Assembly: GCA_029962745.1 (NCBI GenBank)
Contig: CM057154.1
Location: 1,461,459-1,525,458, forward strand
DNA: 64,000 bases
Direction: 5' to 3'
Source of the DNA: Echinometra lucunter
Taxonomy: Eukaryota; Echinodermata; Echinoidea; Camarodonta; Echinometridae
Part shown: piece by piece, positions 46,926-59,845 of the stretch
How the letters are laid out: every line of letters starts with the position of its first letter
Position numbering within the stretch: position 1 is the first letter of the stretch
Made by a program: the position numbers and the translations under genes
The notes under the pieces: model-generated
Told to the model about the DNA's origin: nothing
Seen by the model: only the letters and a program-made list of their open reading frames with translations
Databases searched by the model: none

Positions 46926-49900
46926 CTTATACAATGTAGATGATTTTTTTTTTGAAGACCCCTTTCATGGGTCCTTTCATGGGCAACACTTTATTACGGA
47001 CATAGACGTACAGTCACACCTTCTTTAGTGACCACTTGTATAGAAATACCACATTCTGGTCACTGTTTGGGCTACAGAACATTCCTGCTCAGTACATAGA
47101 CCTAGCTGGCTCTTCCTGCAAACATGCAGAACTTGTACATGTTGTATGAAGGCTTCACAAATAACCCCACAAGGTAGCATAAGCTTTGAGTGCAAATAAG
47201 CTTATTTATTTGAGTTTGTTTGTGGTTGAGGAGAGAAGGACAGAGGTGAATGTGGCCTTCAAAATTATATTTGCCCTGTCTGTATATGTTGCATTAATCA
47301 AGCCATATTTTAGAAAAATGAATTGAGATATTAAAGAAAATAGTATATTCTATTTTCACTGTCTCTCTCTGAATCTCGAAATCAAGTCCCCATCTCCTTG
47401 TTTTTATCAGAGATTAATAACAACTTGGCATTATCTGAGAGTGGAGCTTGTCTTTATCTTTTCCCAGCTCACTTGATCTTAATTTCTAGCAATGTATACC
47501 TGTATCCTGAGAGTTCCGTATAATCCATCTTTTTTATGAGCTGTAAGCATCTGCTATTTTTTTCATATTTGCCAGTAGTGTTCAGGAAACACCATGTTGT
47601 CCTTCTCTTAGTTCTCAATGCTTCATTCCTGTATCTCATTGGATCTGTCTCTCTTTTCCCTTACACCATCTATAAACTTTCAAAGGCGTATCTAGGTTTC
47701 GAAAGAATGAGAGGGAGGCACAGTTCTGAACATATCTGACTGAAGACATTTTCAAATTTGTTTTTAAAAGTTGTAAGGATCCATTTTTGAAAATCTCTGA
47801 CAAGCTACACATTTTTTTACAGACTGCATTTTAAGTTGAAAATTTGAAGGAAGGGGAGAGGGCATTTTTACGATGGCCAGATTTGCATTTGAAAGGATGG
47901 GGCATGCACTGGTTTACCCCCCCCCCATTCTTTTTATCCCATTTCCCTCATGTGCATGTGCTTATCATTTCAGGTTGTATTTGGTCTATCCTGTTGCAAG
48001 TTCCTCTGCTCTTCCTCCTCTTTCTTCATTTCCCTTCCTTCCATTCTGCATTCTCTCTGATCCTTACTAAATCTCTTTCGTGGCAGGTCACATTGAAATC
48101 AACATTTTAAACCTCCAGTGTTTACAATGTCTGCACATACAGCCACTCCCTTATAACAAGCACCGACATTCAAACATTTAAACATTGGAATTCCATCATG
48201 CACGCCTAAGTTCGTATCAAAGGTGATGTGAGCATTTCATCGACATTTCCAATCACTCGCTAAGAAAATACTGTCAACTTGAGCAGTGATGTAGAGTAAG
48301 ATAGCCCTTCGTGTAAGAGGATTAGGGTTCAAGAGTCTTCAAGACAGTCCTATTAGCTTGAGGGACTTTAAAAATATCTCCAGGCCGGCAAAATGTTTTA
48401 TCTTTGTTTTTAAGAGAATATAGGTCTGGGCAGGCATTAAAGAATTAGTCAGAAATAAGAGAGGATTATTTAACCTAGTTGGAACCCGGGTAGAAAGGTC
48501 AGAAAATGCTAAAAAGTATGGAAGCTAATGTAATAAACGCAGGATGGGTAGTGCTGCAGTACAGAGCTATATGCCGATGGAGCTATTCACCATCCTCGCT
48601 GCCTTTATCTACCTTTTGTATGGGCTGCATAATGCGAGCGTGATGTGAAATGCATGATAGCTGTATGTTGGACGGAGTCGCTGTACTTTATCATGGTAAT
48701 CTAACCTTCCTGTGAAAATGTTACCTGTCCTCCAAGGTATACCCCAGAATAGACAAAGTATCTGCAGAAGATGGAAGGCAAATAACATGAATGATTCGTC
48801 AGATTTCAAGAATCTGATACACAGGTAGTATATCATTCGGGGGAGAGGGGGGGGCTTTGGAAATGGTAACTATTGGCAGTCATATAGTGTGAAGCCATGG
48901 GCTTCTGATTCTACAACATCCATGTATGCTGCAGCAATTGCTTTGCTGTCAGTTCTCTCTAAAGAAATCCAATTCCTACCTTCAACTTAAGACCCTATAT
49001 GTAATGCTTACCCCAAACCTATCACTGCCCTAACCCTAACCCTCCGCCAATCCTCTAAACCAGGTGCAACCCTTCCCTTAACCCTAAATGTTTGACACAA
49101 TAAAACCCTGAGCTGCCAGTGTTGCTACTTGCTGGAGCAAATGTGGGATCACCAAGTCTTGGGACTTTTGATTGGATTTTCTTTCTTGTTGCCACATTGA
49201 GAGCTGGCAGGCACTTGGAACAGCACATGGTTGGCTGCTGAGAGATATATCTAGGTTGAGAATGTAAATTAGGCAGCGTTGTAATTTACTTCAATCAGGT
49301 ACAGTGATGGCAGAAACATTGACGCATGGATTGAGCCTCTCGTCACTAGGGTTTGTTGCATCTTCGTTGACTAGATGTGCCACTTGCTGTTTCTCACATT
49401 AGTGATCATGTGATCTGATCATGTGATCTCACTCTTACCTCCTTCCTCCTACCTTTGAAGCATACCATAAAAACCTCACATACAAGAAATGAAATATCGT
49501 GGTGAAGTAAAAAGAACCCAAGTTGATTGCGGTTTGAAACTGAATTTGACACTTACATGAAAGGAATTATGCGGGACTCACGACAGGCAGGAAATTATTC
49601 TCAAATCGTATTTTATGTTGGAAAGGATCAAGGCGAGGGGGTTGGGGGGGGCCTCATTTGATACAGATCCTTTGAGAGCATTTGTTGTACTCCCATAAGT
49701 AGGCCCATACTCCTCGTCACGTGAGTGGAATATTTCCTCCTGGCCAGCGACAGAGACTCCACAGGCCTCCTTTTTTTCATATTTGAAGTGAGCAAATATG
49801 TGTGTTTGTCCCAGGTAATGCGATACCCACCAAAGTGCGCGTGCCCAGTAGCACCAAATTGATTCTATCCGTGGGTAGCAAAATTAATGCAGTATGTTAG

Positions 49901-52900
49901 CTATATACATGGATACGGTGTCGGACCCTACAGAAATGTTACTATGTGGGACTAGAGAGAACATTGTAGGCCTCCCTAGCGGGAAGTAACCGAAGCCCAA
50001 TTATATGCTGTTGAATACAATCCAAGCTACATGCTGTAGGTCAAAGGTCAGCCAGAGAACATTACCAAGAAACTTGAGTTTCCACGGTTACCATGACATG
50101 TTTTTGTGTATGCGGCTGTCATCTTCATCCTGGTAGGTTGAGAGTGACAGTAATAAGTACAAATTTCTTCTGTGATCGACAGATGATGTGATAGAGGGGA
50201 GTAGTTAGTGGGGTCTTTATTGAATTTCACCAAGCCCTGTCTCACTCACATCCGGTGATGGAGCACCCTTTATTTTTAAAAATTTTATTTTTCATGGCAT
50301 CATGGAGCTCAATGAAAATTGTTGTCCAAAAGAGAAAAATAAAACAGAAATGAGAGAAATATTGATGTAAGAATGAAAGGTGGATGTGCCACCAAAATTT
50401 TTGATTATTCAATATTCCTCTTCTTTTGCTTTTAATATTTTCCTTTTTTCTGTTTAGATCCACTGGGAAGGTTAAGAACAATATTTTAGCAATATTTCCA
50501 TTCCTTGATTGAATTAGATTTTCCTTGGTTATTTCAATCATGTTGTCACAGAATGATGTTTGTTTTGACCCCCCCCCCCCCATCCTTTTATTCCAAAAGA
50601 AAATCCGGAACAAAATCTCTGTAGAATCCAAGATGGCTGCCTAGCTACTGAATTCATTGCCGAATATGTCCCGTGGAGATGAGCTCACCAAATCCAAAAA
50701 TAAATCTGGTCTTATGGCGTACCAGAAGCATTCAATATGGCTTGCAATATGGGAACAGGGATCGTAATATTGCACTGTATTTATTTGGATTGGACAGAAG
50801 GGGTCTTAACCGTAGGCTGACAAGGAAGCAGTTTGTACAACATGTGCATCTCGTTTACCGGGAATGATGCACATGTGTTTTCCTCTCATCGTTATGAAAA
50901 CAAGGTCAGGGGTCAATGTCAAGCTAATCATTTCCCGCTATGCCAACGTAGGAAGATTCCAGGCGCTTATTAAGAGAAAGATTATGAGATCTTGTTGATG
51001 GGGAGAATCCAAAACGAATTCATCTTTACAATAATTGCCCTATTGTATATGAGGAAGGATTTTGCAAGTAAGGCATATTATAAAAAATACTATTTATTGC
51101 TCATTTGAGAAGAGTAAATTCTTGTTCTAAGCGCTATTAGCTCTAATGTTAATTGGTTATAACAGATTTCCCCTTGATCAATCATTAATCCACACCAATT
51201 TATTTTCCATTGTATCATTGCATAGAATATGAAGGATGTTGCTTGTCCCGCATTGTTATTGCAAACACTTTTGTTAGCACATTTGATAAGTGTAAATTTA
51301 TATTATTCTCAATTTCTCATGGTTATTTTCAATCATTAAATGTTTAATGGTTTATCAACAGCTTTATGATGGAACTCCCATTTCCATAATTCACCATTAA
51401 ACAGCAGTAATGTGCATTAAGCAACAGTTTCGCTTATTTCAGAAGGCATTTTCTCTGCTCATATATAGCCCATTATTCCTTTGAAACCAGATGGGTTTTA
51501 CTGAATAACCACATGTAATGGCATACTTGTTTTTCCCTCCAATAAATTCATTTAAATGATCCTCTTTGTCCCCTCTGCGAGGAAGAAATTTTCCAAATTG
51601 GTTATTGCATGGCTCATGCATGAATTGAATTGTTTATCTGCGAAGGGAGGATTTCGTTGAAGAAAAGAGATGAATTATATCTTGGAAGAGAAAACAGCAT
51701 ACCATAGTGGTTTAATATAGAGAGGATTAAGTGGTATAGCCATTTAAAGCAGGACATTTTCATGAATAGTCTTTTCTAAGCTGTGAACAATTATTTGGTG
51801 CTTGTTTAGTTCAATGTCCATTGCAGATTTAATGAGATATATCTCCGTGTAATTCAGTGTGGCATCCACATGAGCTAGCAAGGATGGAAATGCTTTACCG
51901 TGAACAATCTTCTGAAAATTGATGAGAATGACGGTATACTTTATGTATATGATGTTTATATTTTAGATTAAATATTCACAAAATACTTATAGATGTAAAG
52001 GATATGAACAGTTTGTAATGTCAGTGAATTGAAACGAAAAACATCACTTTAAGGAAGAAGAGATAGAATACATGTATGATCCAGAAGAGGTTGAAATGAT
52101 ACTTGTGCAATTGCTGATTGAAAATCTAACAAAATTTAAGCAATAAATGATAAAAGGGGATCCTCTTTGACCTGGGGTGAGATAGAGGGAGATAAGATGG
52201 ATCGGAGTAGAGTGACAAAAGGGCTGAGTAAGATTGACACGATGGTTTATGGCCAAGTTCCCCATGGAGCTTTGCATTATGCATGTGGTTGTTCCTCTAT
52301 CTGTCCGAGTCCATGCCTTCTGTGGGTTCGTGTGGACGTTAAGTCGTGACCTTGAAGGAAAGGGGGAGAGAAAAGGGCTTCATTTATTAAGAAGATACTG
52401 TCTATTGAGTGCTATAAGGCCGTTACGTGGTACTGACTCCGCCGTTCTGGCTCTTTATCGGTGCCCAGTTGGGGGTTCGTGTAGACGTAAGGCTTGACCT
52501 TGACGGGAAAGGGATAGAAAAAAGTCTTCTCTTTGTTATGGAGATGCTCTTGCTTGAGAGGTAGAAGGGCATTAATCCTTAAGTGAATTATATGTAAGGT
52601 AACAACATTCTTGTTCTCAGGAGACAGGAAAGAAATGGGAAAGTAATGATTCCGTACCTTGTGTGTCCATCTACCTAATGAATGAGGGTCGCCAAGCAAT
52701 CGGCATATGTTCCGGTGACATTTGCTCTGGGCTTTATTTTGGCAAAGATACACTATTAGGAACAGGGTTGCAAAAGAGGATTCAGTCAGGCTTACGGTTA
52801 GGGATAGGGTTAGCCTATACATAGCGTTTGGCCCAAGGCTAAAGTTCAATATTCTGCTCGTGTATGAAATTGACACAAAGCAGTTGTCACCAGAGCATGT

Positions 52901-55900
52901 GTAGTAGATTCCAAATGAGACAATATTGCTGTCAGCTCAAATGCTGAAATGTGTGATTTTGAGGCGGTGGCAGAACTTGGCCTGTATTTTGTAAAAGTGG
53001 TCAGTCCCAAGTGTATTTCCTTTACTGTGCGCCAGAAGTCAGTAATCCCTACAAAATCGCTACTACTCTCTTAAAATTTTAATTTGACATTATACTTAAC
53101 AAAAAGCCATTTTTGCTTCTTTCCATTTTGCTTTTCCAAATAACTAGGATTGTACAAAGAGAGGCTTTGCAGTGCAGGATTAATTCCTTTAAATTGAGCC
53201 TTTTGTGTGTTTATTTCATTGAAGTTCATATGCCGATCAAAATTTATAACAGAATTACTTTTGAAAAGAAGTATGTTACTGTAATCCAATTACCAAATGC
53301 TAGTGGAGAATCTTATTTGATTATTTTTAAGATAATTTAAGTGATGCTTGGAAATGGTAGGACTACTTCCTGTGTGTGGTTTTTATATAAAAATTAGCCC
53401 AAATGTTTGGAGATATTATATATTCTAGTTTAATTACTCTATTGAATTTATTTATTCAGATGGAAATTGTGGTAGGTAAAATACTAAAAAAAACTAGAGT
53501 GAAAGCTTCCTTTTCTATTGTTTGCAGACTGACAGTAGCAAAACATGTATTACACATCCCTAAAACTACATCGTGTTGTACTAAAGATATTCATGGAAAT
53601 GCCCTTGTAAGAATTAGGCTTGTTTGTTCACTGTTGTTATAGGAGAGGGTGGTGTTTGTGTGGGCAAATTCGAGCGTGGCATTCATAACCCCTCAAGGCA
53701 TTTCTTATTTAACTGGGAACAAGGTCAAGGGAACTCTGAAAATAAGGTGTCAATTTTTGCTGGGCTCTATTTACCTTAAGATATATAGGTGAGGGGATGA
53801 ATGCCTCTCTGTGCGCAGTGTGGTCCTGTCCTTGCTCCAATGGAGAGACCCGTGTGCCTGTGCTGTAGTTATGCTGCAACGTAATCAGATAGGACAGCCT
53901 TGTTTGGCGCAGAACTCTCATGCAGAATACGTGAAGTTCAAATTTATCAATACCCAGTGTTCATTGCTAAGATGATGCATTTTATCCATGCTTCCTGCTC
54001 TGACATAGAAAAGTCTTTTCTTCATTCAAAAGACTTGGAAATTGTCATCCATGAAACACGAAGAAAGTTAATTGTATGGAAGAAAAATGTGCAGAAAGTC
54101 TTAATTTTTGAACTGCTTATGAATTGCCATGAGATTTTTTGAAGATTAACTTATCATGATATATGTTATTTTCTCATGACTAGTTTGAAATGCAAAGAAT
54201 ATGTTTTCAGCGAAATGTCTTATATTTGCAACACCACATTCTCAGTCATTTTGATGCTGCATAACGGATGCTTCAAACACTGCTTTCCATGGGCTGTGTT
54301 TTATTCTTTGATTAGCTGTTCACGATGATTGCTAGAATGGAGTCCTCTGCTTTCCTTCTCTCTATCTTCATCAACATCATCATCACCTTCCCTTCAATCT
54401 GAACTATAAAAAACAAGGAGTTGAGGGGAAAGTGGTTTGTGAATTAAACAGCTGCCTGTACGAGTCCCAACGGCAAGGCTTCTGAATTAGTTCATGCAGA
54501 ATGCCTGCACTTTCTTATTCACAGTAAAAAGGAAATGCAAGTTAAGGAGGAAATAAGATGAGGGGGAAAAAGTGCAAGGTGGGAAGGAAAAAATGGAGAA
54601 TAGAAGAAGAAGGAGAAGAAGGCAAGGCAAGATGAGGTAAAGATGAAGACATGGGGGAATAAGATAGGAATAGATTGTGAATGGTGGTATGTGTCGTGTA
54701 GCGCTGGGAGTAATTCTCAGAGTATGGAAAGTTGACATAGCGATGAAACATGAAGCGCAATTACTCTGATGAGGTTGGTCAGATTCGTCGTCTTCCCGAG
54801 CTAGCGCAGAGACCAGACCTCGCTTTCCCTGGCTCCCTGTGCTGGCCGCTCGAATGGCACAACAAACGATGCCCCTGATCGGATGAACTCCCCTGGGTGA
54901 AATATTGCCAATTTGTCAATTGCTGTTACGGGGGTCAAAATTATGACTAGATCGATCCGAATTGGGAGCTCCTGCCTTGTAAATAGGGGAAGGCTTGAGG
55001 CTAGAGGGTTGTGTTTCTTCTGGGGAAATCATCTTACTGGTATACTAAGTGCTTCTGTGAAGCGTGAAGGCACTTTTTCTAACACATTCTGCTATAAAAG
55101 GAATTGCACATTTTGCCTTGCTTTGAGAAAATGTAGAATAAAGGATACTTCATGTTTAGAAATACACTTTTGATTGTCATATTGACTCTTAAAATTATTT
55201 AAAGATTTCGCCCTTTTCTCTTTGATGGAATGCTCTAGTATTTAAGATCAAATGAATTGATAATTTTTTTTTTATTTGGAGTTGCCAGCCATATCAGCTT
55301 GAAATTCAAGCTCATATTCATTCTCCTTGTAAAATTAATGAAATTTTTAATTAAAAAAACTTACTTATCCAATCCTCAACAGGATATGCTTATTTGAATA
55401 AGTCTGAAATCATGCAGGAACATCTGTTCCTCTTTTTTTTTTTTTTGCCCTTCACTGAAGCCGATAAGATACTCTGTTGAGTTTACCTCTGACTTTTACA
55501 GATTATGTTTGTTACAAAAGTTATTGATATTCATTAATATAGCATAATTATGAACGTATCATGTTCAATTCTGGATTATTTCCAAATGAAGCAAGGTCCT
55601 TTTTCCAATATGACCTAACCCTGCCTCCTGCATCGGAGGCTGCCATTTGTCAGACATGACAGAGAGGCGTTCTGATCAATACACATCATCATGAGCAGAG
55701 GGAAGGGCTCGGCGGGAAATGGATGATCAAATAAAGAGTTGAATATATTGTATTACCGAGATGTCCTGTGGTCAGGCCTAATGCCAATTCGAATCTAAGA
55801 GATGCACCTGCATGTATGAGTCGAAATTTGATTATTTGCTAAATAACAGGGCTTTTGGAGTGTTAATCTAGGGGATAGGAAAGCGAAGAGTGTCTCTGTT

Positions 55901-56289
55901 GATTGGACGTGGAAGTGGGTGTTTGTTTGGCTGATTATACTGCAGCGGTGCTGGTTGAATCTGTCTCCTTTTCTCTTCATGAGCTGTGGATGGTTATCAG
56001 TAGCTGGCTATTATGTTAGTGTCGTATTGCCAGTGGAAAAGATAGAGCAGTAATTAACATGAGAAAGTGCCTGTCATGGATAAGAGATATCGCCATGGCA
56101 ACATGTTTTTCCTCTCCTATATTGTGTGAAATTGCATTTGTGTCGTAGCCCGGCAAATTATTTGTGTCAATTGTGAGTTGGAAACCGCTGACCTGAAGCT
56201 GGAAGGGTTCGTGCGGTTTACAGTGCCTGCTATTTTGCATGCATGGATGAATGCAAGCTTGGCCGCACTAACTCTGACAGACCAAAAGG
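46926..56289. other. Unannotated intronic sequence
   Basis: Mostly ordinary non-coding DNA. Minor items: an interstitial CCCTAACCCTAACCCT at about 49030-49045, a doubled TGATCATGTGATC near 49403-49428, a C run at 50569-50581 and a T run near 55433-55446. Balanced pockets at about 50840-50990, 54770-54965 and 56090-56260 may be conserved non-coding DNA. No gene is recognisable. Confidence 0.35.
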
Positions 56290-56310
56290 CTTCCCCCTCC
56301 CTTCCTCCTC

Positions 56311-56366
<56 letters not shown>

Positions 56367-56550
56367 CTTGCTTTCTTTGCCTTTATTTACCTCTTTTTTT
56401 AATCAGTCTCTCTGTATCTTTCTATCTCTCTCTGTGCTCTCTCACTCATCCCTCATCCATTTTTCTAAGTTCTCTCCCCTGCCTATTTCTTTTTTTCTTT
56501 CTCTCTCTCTCTCTCTCTCATTCTTTCTCTGATTGCCTTTTATCATGCAC
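56290..56550. repeat. Pyrimidine-rich tract with (CT)n core
   Basis: C/T-rich, with a (CT)n run of about 25 units at 56312-56363. Reading frames through it are Ser/Leu repeats. Confidence 0.9.
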
Positions 56551-57577
56551 ATATTAGACATAGTGTCAAACAAGTTATGCACATTAGTGAAATTGCACAG
56601 TGCTTGTGCTGGCTTTCCAAAAAAGAAAAGGATCGGATGTGCGTGTGTGATAGCAAGAGAGGTAGAGAAATATTGAGCAATATATAAAGATGGAACAGAG
56701 ATGTAAAAGAGAAAGATATATAGAGAGAGAAAGATTAAAAGATGGATGGAGAGTTTAAAAAAAGGAGTTAAAAGGATGGTTGGAGTACGGAGTGGGCAGG
56801 GATGGGAAAATTTGACCTTGACCAGGCATGCATTCTGATTGGCTTGTCAGGGTTAGCTCACTGCACTCGTGTGCCATTGACTCTCTGTGCACTTTGTGAG
56901 AGGCCTTCATCCAGGGGGAGAACAAGCTCGGGATGAAGCGAAGAAGGGTATTGCCTCCGCTTGCTACATATCAAAAGATTCCTGACAAATATTGGCCATA
57001 TTGGCCATACGTCTGTCATTGAATCATAATAACAATAAAGCAAGAGTTATTTACCCTTCCTCGATAGGCAGAGGCTTTATTAAATTGCCAGTCGTTGCAA
57101 TGCCTGACCCACTTTAGGCCCATTTTCCATCTCTATTTTCCATATTTCATCCAATTTGTTTTCCATGCTATTTGGAGCACACATGCATCAAAGCATGGCA
57201 AGGATATGAAAGTAGCATTTTATCCCTAATACTATATGATGTTTTGTGTTGGTAGACCTAGTTTTGTCTAAAAATAATTGGATGACTCTAGCCATCTGAA
57301 TTGTTTGTCAAGCTTGCAATTATATTTTTCAAGGAAAATTAACACTAGGCAACCATACATTTCACATGAATGATAGATATATGGAATAATGAACTATGGG
57401 CTGGGATTTAGAGCCTATCTCTAGCATTGCTTGCAAGTATCTCTGGAGATGGCATTTGATACACCAATTTAAGCCCTAATCATAGACTCATTCCGTAGTC
57501 ATGATAATAAGGATGGATTTATGTTGGGTGTTAGAGAAGAGTGGAATGGTTTAAGATGGTGAAGACCTTCTACTTAT

Positions 57578-57981
57578 CCCCCTGTTCAGACTGCCGAAAT
57601 CCATTGTATGGTTATGCGACAATGGTTTAACTATATATTATTAAATGATTAGTTCTTGCTAGTCTGAACATAGTAAAATCTGTGAGGTCTGAACATCATT
57701 TGCGACATAAATGTGATGAACTGTAAGGATCCTCTTGTAATGTGAACATTGTATGGTCTGAAAACCATGTTATTTGGTAGGGCTCGTTTGGAAGTGGACT
57801 GATAATCTGCCATCTTTTTCTTGAGCAATACCGTGACATGAGCTGACAACATAGTGGTGTCAGCTGACCTCCCAGAAACTATTTTCTCTGTAAATACCAT
57901 ACATTCATGCATGCGCACCTTTTTGCTATATGACGATTCCTTTTGCAGATTTTTGCGTGAATCTCCTGTTGTCTGAACAGG
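57578..57981. mobile_element. CCCCCTGTTCAGAC-TIR DNA element, copy 2
   Basis: Left end CCCCCTGTTCAGACTG and right end TTGTCTGAACAGG are inverted repeats. Interior shares CTTGAGCAATACC and TGTCAGCTGACCTC with 44270-44899. The short direct repeat ATGGTGAAGACCTTCTAC / ATGGTGAAAACCTTCACC flanks the element a few bases outside each end (about 57556-57573 and 57987-58004), longer than a normal target duplication. A 111-codon minus-strand frame inside has no recognisable domain. Confidence 0.75.
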
Positions 57982-58144
57982 CATGAGATGGTGAAAACCT
58001 TCACCTTTAGAGTGGTTGTTTTCTCCCCTGTCCTGTAATCACCTTATTTGTAGTGAAGGAGCCTGGAAGATTGGTTTCCAGGTAGGAAACAGCGTGAGTG
58101 AGTTTAATAAGTGAGTGCATCGTTGACCAGGCTATAGGTTGTGA

Positions 58145-58450
58145 CATGGGGAGAGTGGGGAGGGGGAGGGAGGGAGAAAGGGGGTAGAGGCAAGCAGGCA
58201 GGCAGGCGGGCGGAGAGGGGGAGAGATGGGAAGGGAGATAGGGGAGAGGGAGGAGGAGGAGGAGAGGGGGAGAGGGAGGAGAGAGGGAGAGGGGATGTAG
58301 AAAAGGAGAGAGCCAGAGTAACGTTCAAAGAAAACAAATAATAAAATGAGGATTACATAAAGGGAAAATAAAGCGAGAGGTTGAGGGAGATGTAGGGAGG
58401 GAGTAATAGAGAAAAGAGAGAGAAAGAAAGAGAGAGAGAGAGAGAGAAGG
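58145..58450. repeat. Purine-rich low-complexity tract
   Basis: G/A-rich on the + strand, opposite in strand sense to the other pyrimidine tracts. It includes GGCA-GGCG repeats at 58190-58212 and a (GA)n run near 58430-58446. Confidence 0.85.
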
Positions 58451-59355
58451 GGGAGGATATAAGGAGTCCAAATGAAGGCAAGAAGGGAAGGAACAAAGTG
58501 AAGTGGAGAAAAAGGAATTTGTAAGTACTAAAATTAGAGTAAAGATTGATATATTGAAAATACATTTTAATGGTAGGAATAGATAAACAGAAGATTCTTG
58601 TAGATAAACTTTGATTGACAGATACATTGATGAATATATCACACTAAATATAATTGGCTATTAGAGAGGGGAAATGAATATAAAGAGGAGATGAAACAAT
58701 GCCAGATTATGAAATTGGGCACAAGTTAATGATCAAGAGAGATGGCGGGAGGAAAGAAAAGACATGTCAGCAACTGAAGATTTTGTCCAATATAATTGGC
58801 TCTGGAACTGAATACGACATATGATGGCATCAGTAAGTGATGAGAATAGATGGTTAATTCATTTGCAAAACTTTTATACTGAGACAAATTTATAAGAAGA
58901 GGGATCATGGGAGATGTGAAATAAATCATGGCACAAGTCCCTCATTATTGGGACAGTAGCAGATGAGATTAGAGGCAATGGTTAGAAGGTTCTTAGAATC
59001 TTCCAGGTATGTCAGTGTAGTGGTCGGAATGATTGATCACCATATACATCATCTCTGCATCAACAACCTTGTAGGTTTCATGCTCCAATAACCATGGCAA
59101 CCGTATTATCTCCTTCATCAGCTCCTCTCCATCTTATGTAAGCATACAGGGGCCTGCACCCCTCCCCCACCCACACCATCCTCTCGCCCCCAAAATGTCA
59201 TCTTGCGGCAGGAATGAGGGGCTTAGAAGGACAAACTCTTACCTTTCCATGATGTAGAACTTCTAGGATCATCAGTGACATTGAAAAAGTCAATATCAGG
59301 TCATGCTTTCAAAAATGACATTTTAAGAAGTGATACATGGTCAAATGTATTTTAA

Positions 59356-59439
59356 CCCGTTGAGCACCATTCGATTTCAGTATAACACACATTTTTCATA
59401 GACCCAACCTGAGTTATCTCGGTCTTAGTGTTCAGTGGG
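59356..59439. mobile_element. Very short TTAA-flanked inverted-repeat element
   Basis: CCCGTTGAGCAC at the left and GTGTTCAGTGGG at the right are imperfect inverted repeats, with TTAA immediately outside each (59352-59355, 59440-59443). The arrangement is piggyBac-like. At 84 bases it is near the minimum for a MITE, so a chance pairing is possible but unlikely given both TTAAs and CCC/GGG. Confidence 0.6.
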
Positions 59440-59517
59440 TTAACAAATTTATATAAGGTTCTGATATGATTCCAGATAATCTGTACTTGGTATGGTTAGA
59501 TGGTTGAGTGAGAGGTC

Positions 59518-59845
59518 ATTTATCAATATGTTTTGAAAATTTCATCTTGTGACCAGCTCGAGTACATTAGGCTTTTTCTGCAGTGGAGGTCATGATAAAG
59601 GGAGGAATCTTTTGAATTGATCACCATGGAAGTGATAGATGGTAAAATTTATCGCACAGATTTTTTAATTGCTCTGATGAGCAAAGAATATCTCCAGCTG
59701 CTGAGTTATTTTGTAAGATGGTTGATCAGTGTTTCATTTATCATGATTTGAATTTTTTCTGCTCTGGCTAATTTTCCTGTAATAAAGGTCATTATGAATA
59801 GACAAATCCTTTATAATAGATCACCATGGCGATAATACCTCATTA
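59518..59845. repeat. Diverged tandem duplication, spacing about 198 bp
   Basis: TTTATCA-ATG/TTTATCATGA..., a CTGC-rich middle and GATCACCATGG occur twice in the same order; the GATCACCATGG words start near 59618 and 59820. Similarity is patchy, so this is an old duplication. Confidence 0.5.

Noticed and set aside
46834..47028. 64-codon frame with a signal-peptide-like start, ending at the GTAAGT donor
   Set aside because: The hydrophobic stretch is the translation of a pyrimidine tract; the recursive-splice reading is simpler.
49030..49045. CCCTAACCCTAACCCT, telomere-like
   Set aside because: Only about two and a half units; too short to claim an interstitial telomere.
53529..53606. Possible 78-nt exon with TTTGCAG acceptor and GTAAGA donor
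   Set aside because: Open in one phase but the peptide resembles nothing I know; splice-like words of this quality are common in a 64-kb window.
57649..57984. 111-codon minus-strand frame
   Set aside because: Lies within the CCCCCTGTTCAGAC element; no transposase motif seen.
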